Below, in pieces: positions 25,175 through 32,938 of a stretch of 45,624 bases of DNA (position 1 is its first letter; each line of letters starts with the position of its first letter). A program made the translations under genes and the position numbers. This DNA comes from Geothrix fermentans DSM 14018 (GTDB lineage: Bacteria > Acidobacteriota > Holophagae > Holophagales > Holophagaceae), in contig NZ_KE386811.1 of NCBI RefSeq assembly GCF_000428885.1, positions 67,413 through 113,036 of the forward strand. Reading direction: 5' to 3'. The notes under the pieces were generated by a model, which made no database searches, was not told the origin of the DNA, and worked only from the letters and a program-made list of their open reading frames with translations.

Positions 25175-27643
25175 ATGCGTTCGCCTCTCCCCATCGACCC
25201 GCTGCTGCCCCGGATCGCGGACAGCCTGCGGGGGAACCCGAACCTCGTGCTCCAGGCGGACCCCGGCGCGGGCAAGACCACGCGGGTGCCCCCGGCCCTG
25301 CTGGAGGCGGGACTCCTCGGGGACGGCGAGTGCTGGATCCTGGAGCCCCGCCGCCTGGCCGCCCGTCTCGCCGCCACGCGGGTGGCCGACGAGTTGGGCG
25401 AGGTCCTGGGCCAGCGGGCGGGCTACGCCGTGCGCTTCGAGCAGAAGGTCTCGAAGGCCACGCGCCTGCGCTTCGTCACCGAGGGCCTGCTGCTGCGCCG
25501 CCTGCACGGCGATCCGCAGCTGAAGGGCATCGCCGCCGTGGTGCTGGACGAGTTCCACGAGCGGCACCTGCACACGGACCTGGGCATCACGATGCTGCGG
25601 CGCCTCCAGCGCGCCACGCGGCCGGATCTGAAATTGCTCGTCATGTCGGCCACCCTGGATCCCGGGCCCGTGGCAGCCTACCTGGACGCGCCGGTGCTGC
25701 GGAGCGAGGGCCGTGCCTTCCCCGTGGACACCAGCTTCCTGCCCCGGCCCGACGACCGGCCCATCGAGCTTCAGGTCGCCGACGCGCTGGACCGCCTCTA
25801 TGGCGAGGGTTTGAAGGAGCACACGCTGGTCTTCCTGCCCGGCGCCGCGGAGATTCGCGCCTGCCTGAAGGGCTGCGAGGCCGTGGCCGCAAAGCGAGGC
25901 CTGAGCCTGCGGCCCCTGCACGGCGAGCTGTCGCCGGACGCCCAGGCCCACGCTCTGGAGGCCACCGGCACGCCCAAGGTCATCCTCAGCACCAACGTGG
26001 CGGAAAGCTCCGTGACCCTGGACGGCATCGGCGCCGTGGTGGACACGGGCCTGGGCCGCGAGGCCTCGCACTCGCCCTGGTCGGGCCTCTCGGGCCTGCG
26101 CACGGTGCGCATCAGCCAGGCCCGCTGCGTCCAGCGCACGGGCCGCGCGGGCCGCACGGGGCCCGGCCGCTGCCTGCGCCTGTTCACGGAGGCCGACTTC
26201 AACGCCCGCCCCGCCTTCGACATGCCGGAGCTGCAGCGCTCGGACCTGGCGGAGCCCCTGCTGGCCCTCCATGGCATGGGCCTCCCCCGGTCTTCTCAGC
26301 TCCATTGGTTCGAGGCGCCCCCCGAGGCCGCCGTGACCGCGGCGGAAGGCCTGCTCGCGCGCCTGGGCGCCCTGGCGGACGGCGCGCTCACGCCCGTGGG
26401 CCGGCGGATGGCGGACCTGCCCCTGCACCCGCGCCTGGCGCGGCTGGCCGTGGCCGGAGAGGATCTCGGCATCCCGAAGCTGGCGCTCCACGCGGCTGCC
26501 CTGCTGGAGACCGGCAGCCTCGCGGCCCGCCAGGGCCTGGATCGCACCCCCGCGAAGACCGGCCACGGCGCCGACTCGGACCTGCTGCTGCGCCTGGACC
26601 AGTTCGAGGAGGCCGAGGCCGCGGGCTTCGGCGCTGGGGCCTGCCGGGCGGCGGGGCTGGATGCCTCGGCCGTCCACCGCGCCAAGCGGGCCGTGCAGTC
26701 CCTCTCCCGCCTGCTGCCTTCGGCGCCTGAGCCCGCCGACGCCGAGCCGCGCCTGCTGAAGGCCCTCCTGATGGCCTACCCGGATCGCGTGGGCCAGCTC
26801 TCCGCCAACGGCACCTGCGCCTTCGCGGGGGGCGGCGGCGCGAAGCTGGATCCATCCAGCCGCGTGCGGCGGCCGGGCCTCATCCTCGCCCTGGAGGCCG
26901 AGGCCCAGAAGCAGGGCACGGGCGGGCAGACGCTCATCCGCCTGGCCTCCCGCTGCGAGGCGGACTGGCTGCTGGACGCCTTCCCGGAGCGCCTGGAGGA
27001 TGTGGACGAGGTGTGCTTCAATGCCTCGGCCGGACGCGTGGAGCGGCGGTCGGAGATCCGCTTCGACGGGCTGGTGATCGACGCCAGCCGGGGGCCTGCG
27101 GATCCTGCGGATCCGCAGGTAAGAGAACTGCTGGCGGATGCATTGCGCGATCGGCCGCTGGGCGAGGTGCCCACGCGGTTCCTGGCGCGGCTCGCGTTCC
27201 TGCGGAAGCACCGGCCGGACCTCGACCTGCCGGAGGACCTGCTGGGCCCGCTGCTGGCCGGGGCCTGCGCGGGCCGCAGCACCCTGCGCGAGGTGCAGGA
27301 CGTGGACTGGCCCGCAGCCCTGCGCCAGGCCTTTCCTGCTGAGACCTTGCGCCTGCTGGACGCCTGGGCCCCCGAGGCCATCCAGCTGCCCAAGGGCCGA
27401 CCGACCAGAGTCCACTACGAGGACGACCCGCCCTGGATCGCCTCGCGCCTCCAGGACTTCTGGGGCCTGAAGAAGACACCCACCGTGGCCGGCGGCGCCG
27501 TGCCCCTGGTGCTGCACCTCCTGGCCCCCAACATGCGCGCCGTCCAGGTCACCACCGACCTCGCCGGCTTCTGGCAGCGGGCCTACCAGGAGCTGCGTCC
27601 GGGTCTGTCGCGGCGGTATCCCAAGCACCACTGGCCGGAGTGA
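25175..27643 (+). CDS. hrpB: ATP-dependent RNA helicase HrpB
   Basis: The 822-aa DEAH/RHA helicase has Walker A ADPGAGKTT (28-36), DEFH (125-128) in the Walker B position, MSATLD (about 160-165) and QRTGRAGR (about 314-321). A helicase-associated domain and HrpB-type C-terminal region (RPTRVHYEDDPPWIASRLQD near 750-770) follow. HrpB's cellular role is poorly defined, probably in RNA processing or ribosome maturation. Codons 641-648 (PADPADPQ) are encoded by a 25-bp perfect palindrome. Confidence 0.9.
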   Translation: MRSPLPIDPLLPRIADSLRGNPNLVLQADPGAGKTTRVPPALLEAGLLGDGECWILEPRRLAARLAATRVADELGEVLGQRAGYAVRFEQKVSKATRLRFVTEGLLLRRLHGDPQLKGIAAVVLDEFHERHLHTDLGITMLRRLQRATRPDLKLLVMSATLDPGPVAAYLDAPVLRSEGRAFPVDTSFLPRPDDRPIELQVADALDRLYGEGLKEHTLVFLPGAAEIRACLKGCEAVAAKRGLSLRPLHGELSPDAQAHALEATGTPKVILSTNVAESSVTLDGIGAVVDTGLGREASHSPWSGLSGLRTVRISQARCVQRTGRAGRTGPGRCLRLFTEADFNARPAFDMPELQRSDLAEPLLALHGMGLPRSSQLHWFEAPPEAAVTAAEGLLARLGALADGALTPVGRRMADLPLHPRLARLAVAGEDLGIPKLALHAAALLETGSLAARQGLDRTPAKTGHGADSDLLLRLDQFEEAEAAGFGAGACRAAGLDASAVHRAKRAVQSLSRLLPSAPEPADAEPRLLKALLMAYPDRVGQLSANGTCAFAGGGGAKLDPSSRVRRPGLILALEAEAQKQGTGGQTLIRLASRCEADWLLDAFPERLEDVDEVCFNASAGRVERRSEIRFDGLVIDASRGPADPADPQVRELLADALRDRPLGEVPTRFLARLAFLRKHRPDLDLPEDLLGPLLAGACAGRSTLREVQDVDWPAALRQAFPAETLRLLDAWAPEAIQLPKGRPTRVHYEDDPPWIASRLQDFWGLKKTPTVAGGAVPLVLHLLAPNMRAVQVTTDLAGFWQRAYQELRPGLSRRYPKHHWPE
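27095..27119. repeat. 25-bp palindrome inside hrpB
   Basis: Perfect 11-bp arms (27095-27105 and 27109-27119) flank the spacer TGC. The same stretch contains a direct repeat of the 9-mer CCTGCGGAT. It starts exactly at codon 641 and encodes PADPADPQ. Confidence 0.9.
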
Positions 27644-27646
27644 ACC

Positions 27647-28315
27647 CTACTGGCGGAGTTCCGCCAGCAGCGCCCGGGCCCCGGCCTCCAGGAGCGTGCT
27701 GTCCAGGCCCGTGGCCAGGAGCGTGAAGCCCGCGGCCTCGTGGGTCCGCATCTCCGGGGCGGTCATGCGGAAGATGCCGAGGGGCATGGCGGCTTCGCGG
27801 CAGGCGCGGGCGATGCGGTCCACCGCCTCCAGGAAGGCGGGGTGGCCGAACTGCTCGGAGATCCCCAGGCTGGCGCTCAGGTCGTAGGGGCCCACGAAGA
27901 CCGCGGCCACGCCAGGCACCCGGGCGATGGCCTCGATGTCGGCCAGGGCCTCCCGGGATTCGGCCTGGACCACCACCAGGCCCCGGCCGCGGACGGCCTT
28001 CACGGCGGCTTCTGCCTGGGCCGCACGGTCCACATGGGGCACGATGAGGCCCTCGGCGCCGATGGCGGCCGCATCGGCGAGCACCTCCGGATCCAGGACG
28101 GGCACCCGCAGCAGGCAGGGAACGGCGCCCTTCAGCGCGGCCAGGGTGCGGGAGGTCTCCGCCGGTCCGAACCCGCCGTGCTCCCCGTCGAGGAACAGCC
28201 AGTCGAAGCCGGTCCGGGCCAGGGCCACGGCCACCTCCGGCCGGGGGATCTGGACCAGCGTGCCCAGCAGGCGCTCACCGGCGCGGAGACGGTCGGGGAA
28301 AGGGCTCGGGGACAT
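27647..28315 (-). CDS. HpcH/HpaI-family class II aldolase
   Basis: The 222-aa protein matches the HpcH/HpaI aldolase/citrate lyase family. FDWLFLDGEHGGFG (about 37-50) holds the metal and substrate-binding Glu-His pair, GLIVPHVD (about 88-95) and FVGPYDLSASLG (about 139-150) the other typical stretches. Members cleave 2-keto-3-deoxy sugar acids or 4-hydroxy-2-oxo acids with a divalent metal. Substrate cannot be inferred from neighbours. It starts at ATG 28315 and converges with hrpB, with 3 bp between the stops. Confidence 0.85.
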   Translation of the reverse strand: MSPSPFPDRLRAGERLLGTLVQIPRPEVAVALARTGFDWLFLDGEHGGFGPAETSRTLAALKGAVPCLLRVPVLDPEVLADAAAIGAEGLIVPHVDRAAQAEAAVKAVRGRGLVVVQAESREALADIEAIARVPGVAAVFVGPYDLSASLGISEQFGHPAFLEAVDRIARACREAAMPLGIFRMTAPEMRTHEAAGFTLLATGLDSTLLEAGARALLAELRQ

Positions 28316-28383
28316 GACGACCTCCTTCCTCCAGGGTGGACCGGATCGGAACCGCGCGGGACCGGTTTGGTAACCTGGAGCCC

Positions 28384-28869
28384 ATGCTGACCTTCCGCCC
28401 CATCGAACCCCAGGACGACGCCGCCATGGCGGCCGTGATCCGTGCGGTGATGCCGGAGTTCGGGGCGGATGGCCCGGGCTTCGCCCTCCACGATCCCGAG
28501 GTGGACTTCATGAGCCGGGCCTATTCCGCCCCAGGCGCCGTCTACTTCGTGGTGGTGGACGAGGCCGGGAAGGTGGTGGGCGGCGGCGGCGTCGCGGCCC
28601 TGGAGGGCGGCGAGCCGGACGTCTGCGAGCTGCGCAAGATGTACTTCCTGCCCGAGGCCCGGGGCCAGGGCATGGGCGAGACCCTCCTGCGCCACTGTCT
28701 GGCGGCGGCGAAGGAGCTGGGCTACCGCACCTGCTACCTGGAGACCCTCACGGGCATGGACCAGGCCATGAAGCTCTACGGCAAGGTGGGCTTCCAGCCC
28801 CTCTGCGCCCCCCTGGGCCGCACCGGCCACGGCGGCTGCGACCGCTGGTACGCGCGGAGCCTGGCGTGA
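28384..28869 (+). CDS. GNAT-family N-acetyltransferase
   Basis: The 161-aa protein starts MLTFRPIEPQDDAAM and has the GNAT acetyl-CoA site LRKMYFLPEARGQGMGETLL (about 95-114), followed by the beta-strand CYLETLTGMDQAMKLYGKVGF. Acceptor substrate unknown. Start chosen at ATG 28384; an upstream in-frame start (28336) would add 16 residues in sequence that overlaps a probable promoter region between the divergent aldolase and this gene. Confidence 0.8.
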   Translation: MLTFRPIEPQDDAAMAAVIRAVMPEFGADGPGFALHDPEVDFMSRAYSAPGAVYFVVVDEAGKVVGGGGVAALEGGEPDVCELRKMYFLPEARGQGMGETLLRHCLAAAKELGYRTCYLETLTGMDQAMKLYGKVGFQPLCAPLGRTGHGGCDRWYARSLA

Positions 28870-28870
28870 C

Positions 28871-28962
28871 GGTCTTCAGTCTTCAGCCTTCAGTCTTCAG
28901 GGGCGGAACGGGGCCTGGTCGCTTCTTCCCGGCTGACAGCCGACAGCTGACAGCCGACAGCC
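28871..28962. repeat. AGTCTTC array and related CTGACAG array
   Basis: The gap between the GNAT gene and acpS holds four AGTCTTC-type units (28871-28898) and a second heptamer array at 28933-28960 alternating CTGACAG and CCGACAG. The second array ends 12 bp before the acpS ATG and may affect its Shine-Dalgarno region (AGGAGG at 28963-28968). Confidence 0.85.
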
Positions 28963-28972
28963 AGGAGGCCCC

Positions 28973-29341
28973 ATGATCCTCGGGCTGGGTACCGACCTCT
29001 GTCCGCCGAGCCGCTGGCGGCACCTCATCGACCGCTTCGGGGCCGAGAAGGGCGCGCGGCGCATCCTCCATCCGGAGGAGGCGGACTACCTGCTGGGGGG
29101 CAACCGGGAGCGGCTGCCGGAGCGGCTGGCGGGGCGCTGGGCCTTGCGGGAGGCCTTCGGCAAGGCCCTGGGCACGGGGCTGGACGGCTGGTCCTGGAAG
29201 GAGCTGCGCTTCGTGAACGGGCGCCTGTGGGCCGTGGGCGCCCTGGCGGACCTGCTGGCGGCCCGGGGCATCCGCAAGCTCCACGGCAGCGTGAGCCACG
29301 ATGGGGACCTGGCCGTGGCCGTGGTCATCCTCGAGGGCTGA
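28973..29341 (+). CDS. acpS: Holo-[acyl-carrier-protein] synthase
   Basis: The 122-aa protein has the AcpS-type start ILGLGTDLC with Mg-binding Asp8, and RWALREAFGKALG (55-67) with Glu60 and Lys64. It ends LHGSVSHDGDLAVAVVILE, typical of the family. It transfers 4'-phosphopantetheine from CoA to acyl carrier proteins. AGGAGG precedes the ATG. The first motif (GTDLCPPSRW) is a little divergent from common GIDIVEI.R sequences. Confidence 0.85.
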   Translation: MILGLGTDLCPPSRWRHLIDRFGAEKGARRILHPEEADYLLGGNRERLPERLAGRWALREAFGKALGTGLDGWSWKELRFVNGRLWAVGALADLLAARGIRKLHGSVSHDGDLAVAVVILEG

Positions 29342-29361
29342 TATCGGCTCGTCTTCCATGG

Positions 29362-29560
29362 TAAGAGATCCACCACGGAGGCACGGAGCATGGGCACACG
29401 GGAGGCGCCGGGCCCGGATGTCTCCAAAAGGATCCGGGCCCGGCGCCTCCCGTGGCTTCCGGCAAGGCCGGAAGCGGCCTCCGGCCTGCCCGTGACGGAG
29501 GGCCACGGAGCCCTCCGCGGCTTCTCGGTGGCCTCGGTGTCTCCGTGGTGAATCTTGATC
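29362..29560. repeat. Nested inverted-repeat element between acpS and lpxD
   Basis: The gap 29342-29585 has no convincing gene. Its ends are imperfect inverted copies: CCACCACGGAGGCACGGAG (29370-29388), with the complement of the sequence ending CTCCGTGGTGAATC (about 29530-29554). Inside are a 58-bp stem-loop (29397-29454) and a 9-bp palindrome with 3-nt spacer (29455-29475). The style resembles the 22366-22833 element. Confidence 0.7.
29397..29454. repeat. 58-bp stem-loop, perfect 23-bp arms, CCAAAAGG loop
   Basis: Arms 29397-29419 and 29432-29454 are perfectly complementary over 23 bp and enclose the 12-nt loop GTCTCCAAAAGG. Total length and geometry are identical to those of 22591-22648. 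The stem is over 85 percent G+C and would be very stable as RNA. Confidence 0.95.
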
Positions 29561-29585
29561 TTTTGAACGCTGCCTGATCGGAGGT

Positions 29586-30575
29586 TCAGCCCTTCCGCAG
29601 CTGCTTCATGAGCCTCGGCAGGCGGTTCAGGGCGGCCTGGGCCTCGGTCCACTCCTTGTGGGGGCGGGCGGGGAAGCCGGTGACGAAGCTGCCCTCGGGC
29701 AGGCTCTTGGCCACCACGCTGTTGCCGCCCACCACGCTGCGGCTGCCGATCTCGATATGGCCCACCACGCCCACCTTGCCGGCCAGCGTGACGTAGTCGC
29801 CCAGCTTCGTGGAGCCGCTGATGCCCGTCTGGCTCACCAGCAGGCAGTGGTTCCCCACCTGGACGTTGTGGCCCACCTGCACCTGGTTGTCGATCTTGGT
29901 GCCCAGGCCGATGCGGGTGGGCCCCAGCACGCCGCGGTCGATGCACACGCAGGCGCCGACCTCCACGTCGTCGCCCACCTCCACCCAGCCCACCTGGGGG
30001 ATCTTGGCGTGGCGGCCCTCCACCAGCACGTAGCCGTAGCCGTCACTGCCCACCACGGAGTTGGCGTGGATGGCCACCCGGTTGCCCAGCCGCGTGCGGC
30101 GGTAGAGCACCGCGCCGGAGAACAGTTCGCAGCCCTCGCCCAGCACGCAGTCATCGCCGACGTGGACACCAGGATGAATGACGCAGCCCTTCCCCAGCAC
30201 GGTGCGGGCGCCCACGGTGGCGCCGGGGGCGATGCGGCAGCCGTCGCCGATCACCGCCGTGGGGTGCACGGGGCGGTCGTTCCAGTCGGGGGCCGGCTCC
30301 GGGTGCAGCCAGCCGATGGCCTGGGCGAAGGCCCAGTAGGGATGCTTCACTCGCAGCACGGGGTGCCCGCCCATGTCCGCCGCCGCGTCCACGAAGATCA
30401 GGCCCGCGGCACTTTCCCGGGCCTTCGCGGCATATTTGGGATTGGCCAGGAAGGACGCAGAGCCCGCGCCCGCCTCTTCCAGGGGCTTCACTTCGGAAAT
30501 CAGACGATCCGGGGGACAATGCTCGAGGCTGCCGCCCAGACGGTCCGCCAGGTCCTGCGCTGTGAGGGTCGGCAT
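29586..30575 (-). CDS. lpxD: UDP-3-O-acylglucosamine N-acyltransferase
   Basis: The 329-aa protein has an N-terminal uridine-binding-like domain (1 to about 100). A left-handed beta-helix of hexapeptide repeats follows (about 105-290; VIGDGCRIAPGATVGARTVL, VHPGVHVG), then a helical C-terminus. HANSVVGSDGYGY (about 168-180) matches the LpxD active-site region. It adds the second acyl chain in lipid A synthesis, showing a Gram-negative outer membrane. AGGAGG lies 5 nt before the ATG. Other lpx genes are not adjacent, which is unusual. Confidence 0.9.
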   Translation of the reverse strand: MPTLTAQDLADRLGGSLEHCPPDRLISEVKPLEEAGAGSASFLANPKYAAKARESAAGLIFVDAAADMGGHPVLRVKHPYWAFAQAIGWLHPEPAPDWNDRPVHPTAVIGDGCRIAPGATVGARTVLGKGCVIHPGVHVGDDCVLGEGCELFSGAVLYRRTRLGNRVAIHANSVVGSDGYGYVLVEGRHAKIPQVGWVEVGDDVEVGACVCIDRGVLGPTRIGLGTKIDNQVQVGHNVQVGNHCLLVSQTGISGSTKLGDYVTLAGKVGVVGHIEIGSRSVVGGNSVVAKSLPEGSFVTGFPARPHKEWTEAQAALNRLPRLMKQLRKG

Positions 30576-30590
30576 CGCATCCTCCTGATC

Positions 30591-30625
30591 AGTCTTCAGT
30601 CTTCAGTCTTCAGTCTTCAGTTTCC
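30591..30625. repeat. AGTCTTC heptamer array upstream of lgt
   Basis: Four perfect AGTCTTC units (30591-30618) and one AGTTTCC unit lie in the 72-bp gap between the divergent lpxD and lgt genes, 22 bp before the lgt start. Confidence 0.9.
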
Positions 30626-30647
30626 AGTCATCCGTGCGGAATCCAAC

Positions 30648-31460
30648 ATGCATCCAGTGCTTTTCGACATCGGCTCCTTTCCCCTGGGCACCTATGGGCT
30701 GCTGCTGGCCATCGCCTTCTTCGCGGGCACGGCCCTGGCCAAGCGGCAGGCGAAGCTGGACGGCCTGAACCCCGCCGCCATCACGGACCTGGCCATCGCC
30801 ATGCTCATCGCCGCCATCGTCGGATCGAAGCTCCTGATGATCCTGGTGGGCCTCTTCACGCCCGCCGGCCAGGAAGGCGCCATGACCCTCCGGGAGGTCT
30901 TCACCCTCTCGACCCTGCGGGCCGGGGGGGCCATCCACGGGGGCATCATCGCCGCCACGGCGACCTTCTTCTGGAAGCTCCGCAAGGGCCAGGGACTGCC
31001 CCTGCGCCTCACGGGCGACGCGCTGGTGCCCGGCGTGGCCCTGGGCCAGGCCATCGGCCGCCTGGGCTGCTTCTCCGCCGGCTGTTGCTACGGCACGGAG
31101 ACCCACCTGCCCTGGGCCGCCACCTTCACCAACCCCCTGGCCCAGGCCTTCAGCGGCACCCCCCTGGGCATTCCGCTCCATCCGGTGCAGCTCTACAACA
31201 CCCTCGCCAACCTGACCGTGATGGCCATCCTCCTGGTGGTCCGCGGCAAGCGGCAGTTCCATGGCCAGATCTTCGCCCTCTACTTCCTGGTGGAGGGTCT
31301 GGGCCGCGTCATCACCGAGACCTGGCGGGGCGATGTGGACCGCGGCATGGGCTGGCTGGGCTGGGCCTGGCTCAGCACGGGCCGTCTCACGGGGATCGCC
31401 TTCATGATGCTGGGCCTGGGCCTCTGGCTGTTCTGGAACCGCCACCAGGAGGCCAAGTGA
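30648..31460 (+). CDS. lgt: Prolipoprotein diacylglyceryl transferase
   Basis: The 270-aa membrane protein has about seven helices. It has the Lgt signature GRLGCFSAGCCYG (137-149) with conserved Arg138, and RAGGAIHGGI (91-100) with His97. It transfers diacylglycerol from phosphatidylglycerol to the lipobox Cys of prolipoproteins, such as the Rieske and YncE-like lipoproteins in this window. ATG start 30648; the Shine-Dalgarno is weak. The stop overlaps the next gene (GTGA), so it is coupled to the pseudouridine synthase. Confidence 0.9.
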   Translation: MHPVLFDIGSFPLGTYGLLLAIAFFAGTALAKRQAKLDGLNPAAITDLAIAMLIAAIVGSKLLMILVGLFTPAGQEGAMTLREVFTLSTLRAGGAIHGGIIAATATFFWKLRKGQGLPLRLTGDALVPGVALGQAIGRLGCFSAGCCYGTETHLPWAATFTNPLAQAFSGTPLGIPLHPVQLYNTLANLTVMAILLVVRGKRQFHGQIFALYFLVEGLGRVITETWRGDVDRGMGWLGWAWLSTGRLTGIAFMMLGLGLWLFWNRHQEAK

Positions 31461-32440
31461 TCCAGATCCTCGCGGAGGACGGCGCGCCCCGCCTGGACCG
31501 CTTCCTGGCGGACCGCTTTCCCGACGTCCCCCGCGCCCGCTGGGATGCCCATGTGCGCACGGGCGCGGTCCGTGTGAATGGGCAATCCGTATCCAAGGGC
31601 GGGACGAAGCTCCGTCCCGGCGACCAGGTGGAGACCGAGCTGCCCGTCATCCCCGCCCCGGCCGCGCACCTGGAGGCCGAGGCCATCGACCTGCCCACGC
31701 TGTTCGAGGACAGCCAGCTCTGGATCGTGGACAAGCCCGCGGGCATGGTGGTGCATCCGGGCCCGGGTCATGCGGGCGGCACGGTGGTGAACGCGCTGCT
31801 GCATCGGCTCCAGACGCCGTTGGCGTCTGGAGTAGGAGAAGAAGAAGGCGAGGAGGAGTCGGAGGAGCTTTCCACCGGCTGGCCGGGGCTGGTGCACCGG
31901 CTGGACCGCTACACCACGGGCTGCCTCTGCCTGGCGAAGACCGCGGAAGCCCAGCGGGCCATCCAGGCCCAGTTCAAGGCCCGCAGCGTGGAGAAGCGCT
32001 ACCTGGCCCTGGTGCGCCACTCCCCGCGCCTGCCCCAGCTCGGCACCCTGCTCGTCGACGAGCCCATCGCGCGCCACAAGCAGGATCGGCTGCGCATGGT
32101 GGTGGCCGCGGGCGGCCGCCCGGCCCAGACCCGCATCCGCGTGCTGGCCCGCACCACGAGCGTGGCCCTGGTGGAATGCGAGCTGCTCACGGGCCGCACG
32201 CACCAGATCCGCGTCCACCTGGCCCACCTGCGGGCGCCCCTCCTGGGCGATCCCCTCTACGGCGGACCCGGCCGCTGGAAGGATGCGGCCGGCGAGGCCC
32301 TGGTGCTGCCCCACCCGGCCCTTCACGCCTGGAAGCTGTCCGTGGACCATCCCCTGACCGGTGCCCGCATCGACGCCGTGGCCCCCATCCCCGAGGCCTT
32401 CCGCACCCTGGCGGCGGCCCTGGGCTTGCCGGAGCTCTGA
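31457..32440 (+). CDS. RluA/RluD-family pseudouridine synthase
   Basis: The 327-aa protein has an N-terminal S4-like domain (about 10-75, GAVRVNGQSVSKGGTKLRPGD) and an RluA-family catalytic domain. VDKPAGMVVHPGPGH comes near 94-108, GLVHRLDRYTTG holds catalytic Asp150, and GRTHQIRVHLAHL follows near 250-262. RluD-type enzymes modify 23S rRNA helix 69; RluC is an alternative. An acidic stretch of about 22 residues (118-139, with EEEGEEESEEL) interrupts the segment before the HRLD motif. It starts in a 25-bp palindrome. GTG start 31457 overlaps the lgt stop. Confidence 0.85.
   Translation: MIQILAEDGAPRLDRFLADRFPDVPRARWDAHVRTGAVRVNGQSVSKGGTKLRPGDQVETELPVIPAPAAHLEAEAIDLPTLFEDSQLWIVDKPAGMVVHPGPGHAGGTVVNALLHRLQTPLASGVGEEEGEEESEELSTGWPGLVHRLDRYTTGCLCLAKTAEAQRAIQAQFKARSVEKRYLALVRHSPRLPQLGTLLVDEPIARHKQDRLRMVVAAGGRPAQTRIRVLARTTSVALVECELLTGRTHQIRVHLAHLRAPLLGDPLYGGPGRWKDAAGEALVLPHPALHAWKLSVDHPLTGARIDAVAPIPEAFRTLAAALGLPEL
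31808..31832. repeat. 25-bp palindrome inside the rluD-like gene
   Basis: Perfect 11-bp arms (31808-31818 and 31822-31832) flank the spacer GTT. It begins on codon 118 and is followed by a purine-rich GAG/GAA run encoding the acidic insertion. It has the same 11+3+11 geometry as 25130-25154 and 27095-27119. Confidence 0.9.
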
Positions 32441-32473
32441 GGCGGGGGCATCATCCCCGTACCGGGGGGAGCC

Positions 32474-32938
32474 ATGGCCGCCATCGCACAGGCCCTGACG
32501 ACGCTGAGAGGCTGGATGGAGGCCTATCCCTTCCTGCCGGGCCTGGTCTTCTCGGCCCTCTGCCTGCTCCTGCTCTTCGGCGTGGCCCTGCCGCGGCTCC
32601 GCTCCTGGCGCCGCGGACAGGGGCGGCCCGTGCTGGACCCCCTCCAGGTGGAGGAGCTCCTGCAGGGGCCCGGCGTGCTGCTGGTGGATCTGCGGGAGGA
32701 CGACGCCTTCCGGCGCGGCCACATCCGGGGCTGCCTCCACGTGCCCTTCGCGGAGCTCACCCGGCGCCTCGCCTCGCCGGATCCCCAGGCCAAGCGGGCC
32801 CTCGTCCTCGTGGATGAGACCGACGCCCTCTCCCACCGCGCCCTGCGCCAGCTCACCGCCCGGGGCTTCGAGTGGGTCTACGTCCTCAAGGGCGGCATGC
32901 GGGCCTGGCGCGCCGAAAGCCGCCCCGTGGTGAAGTAG
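32474..32938 (+). CDS. Membrane-anchored rhodanese-like protein, no active-site Cys
   Basis: The 154-aa protein has one N-terminal transmembrane helix (about 20-42), then a rhodanese fold (LLVDLREDDAFRRGHIRGCLHVPF, 72-95). Where active rhodaneses have the loop CxxGxRS, this one reads VDETDALSHRA with no Cys, so sulfur transfer is unlikely. Inactive rhodanese domains often bind other proteins. A GGGGGGAG sequence precedes the ATG. The stop directly abuts the stop of the convergent AmpG-like gene. Confidence 0.8.
   Translation: MAAIAQALTTLRGWMEAYPFLPGLVFSALCLLLLFGVALPRLRSWRRGQGRPVLDPLQVEELLQGPGVLLVDLREDDAFRRGHIRGCLHVPFAELTRRLASPDPQAKRALVLVDETDALSHRALRQLTARGFEWVYVLKGGMRAWRAESRPVVK

Noticed and set aside
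25067-27631. Upstream in-frame extension of the transketolase gene across hrpB
   Set aside because: The true start at 25066 has a good Shine-Dalgarno and a family-typical N-terminus; the extension is antisense to hrpB.
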